Shown here one piece after another: positions 5,097-5,233 of a stretch of DNA of 5,233 bases (the first letter of the stretch is position 1; each line of letters starts with the position of its first letter). The DNA is from Prevotella sp. (lineage in GTDB: Bacteria; Bacteroidota; Bacteroidia; Bacteroidales; Bacteroidaceae): contig JAIJUV010000188.1 in the NCBI GenBank assembly GCA_022732315.1, positions 1 to 5,233 of the forward strand, read 5' to 3'. A model generated the notes under the pieces. It ran no database searches. It was not told where the DNA came from and worked only from the letters and a program-made list of their open reading frames with translations. The position numbers and the translations under genes were made by a program.

Positions 5097-5122
5097 GCGG
5101 AACGAATTTTCATCGCTCCGCC
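5096..5122 (-). terminator. Hairpin terminator for the minus-strand gene at the right edge
   Basis: GGCGGAACGA (5096-5105) pairs with TCGCTCCGCC (5113-5122) with one A-C mismatch and a 7-base loop. On the minus strand it follows the stop codon at 5133 by 10 bases and is itself followed by ACTTTCTTTATAT, a T-rich tail. On the plus strand no T-run follows, so it acts on the minus strand. It fits an intrinsic terminator. Confidence 0.6.
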
Positions 5123-5132
5123 GATAAGGATT

Positions 5133-5233
5133 TCATGTCGTTGCAACCATTCGTTGCTCTATAAGTCTTGCATTGCTGTTCACCAAGTTGATGATGTCGG
5201 CATGGTGCTCGGTGTCCTTGTTCTGTAGTCCGT
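5133..5233 (-). CDS. C-terminal end of a minus-strand protein, possibly a mobilization accessory protein
   Basis: Only the last 32 codons lie in the window; the gene starts beyond the right edge. The peptide starts GLQNKDTEHHADIINLVNSN, ends ARLIEQRMVATT, and is predicted to be one long amphipathic helix, as at the end of a coiled-coil protein. The reading frame is open to the window edge, and a terminator-like hairpin follows the stop by 10 bases, which supports a real gene end. From memory it resembles the helical tail of Bacteroidetes mobilization proteins of the BfmA/BtgA type, which help a relaxase process plasmid or transposon DNA, but 32 residues are too few to be sure. If right, it would place the window inside a mobilizable or conjugative element. 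Confidence 0.5.
   Translation of the reverse strand, partial: GLQNKDTEHHADIINLVNSNARLIEQRMVATT

Noticed and set aside
12..5170. AAGTCTTG at both 12-19 and 5163-5170 as possible insertion-flanking repeats
   Set aside because: Eight bases with no extension and not at the GC steps; likely chance.
5028..5228. 66-codon plus-strand ORF at the right end
   Set aside because: It runs through two hairpins and antisense to the better-supported minus-strand gene end; its sequence resembles no protein.

Overview
The window looks like an accessory (cargo) segment from a Bacteroidales genome (Bacteroides, Prevotella or Parabacteroides type), probably carried on a conjugative or mobilizable element. The evidence is indirect: Bacteroidetes-type -7 boxes (TAnnTTTG), AT-rich leaders without strong Shine-Dalgarno sites, and a protein resembling the Bacteroidetes family DUF6261. 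No rRNA, tRNA, CRISPR array, transposase or integrase was seen.

Layout. Bases 1-70 are GC-rich (about 56% by hand count) with no gene I can name. Composition drops abruptly to about 21% GC over 71-140, where an inverted-repeat operator and a promoter precede a compact operon. That operon (171-2896, +) encodes a 75-aa XRE-type DNA-binding protein (candidate controller), a 596-aa cytosine-5 DNA methyltransferase with an unusual N-terminal extension of about 170 residues, and a 240-aa PD-(D/E)xK protein resembling NgoBV/NlaIV-type restriction endonucleases. The genes overlap or lie 4 bases apart, as in a type II restriction-modification system. A very long perfect hairpin (2909-2966) closes the operon.

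Bases 2967-3395 are mostly non-coding but rich in symmetry: an 18-bp perfect palindrome, two further short inverted repeats, a possible small minus-strand ORF with its own -7 box, and a promoter for the next gene. A 271-aa DUF6261-like protein with a Ser/Gly-rich tail follows (3396-4211), with its own terminator. After it come a 34-aa Lys/Pro-rich peptide gene (4288-4392) and, 5 bases on, a 195-aa protein with two predicted membrane helices and a helical cytoplasmic tail (4398-4985). This pair has no function I recognise and is the best candidate for an undescribed small system.

From about 5003 GC rises again to about 54%. Two hairpins with identical CACTTTCTTT tails on the minus strand look like tandem terminators for a minus-strand gene whose last 32 codons enter from the right edge; its helical end might belong to a mobilization accessory protein. 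The two composition steps suggest that 71 to about 5000 is a defence or cargo block inserted into a more GC-rich backbone. GGNNCC, the site cut by the NgoBV/NlaIV family, was not found anywhere in the window in two manual passes.
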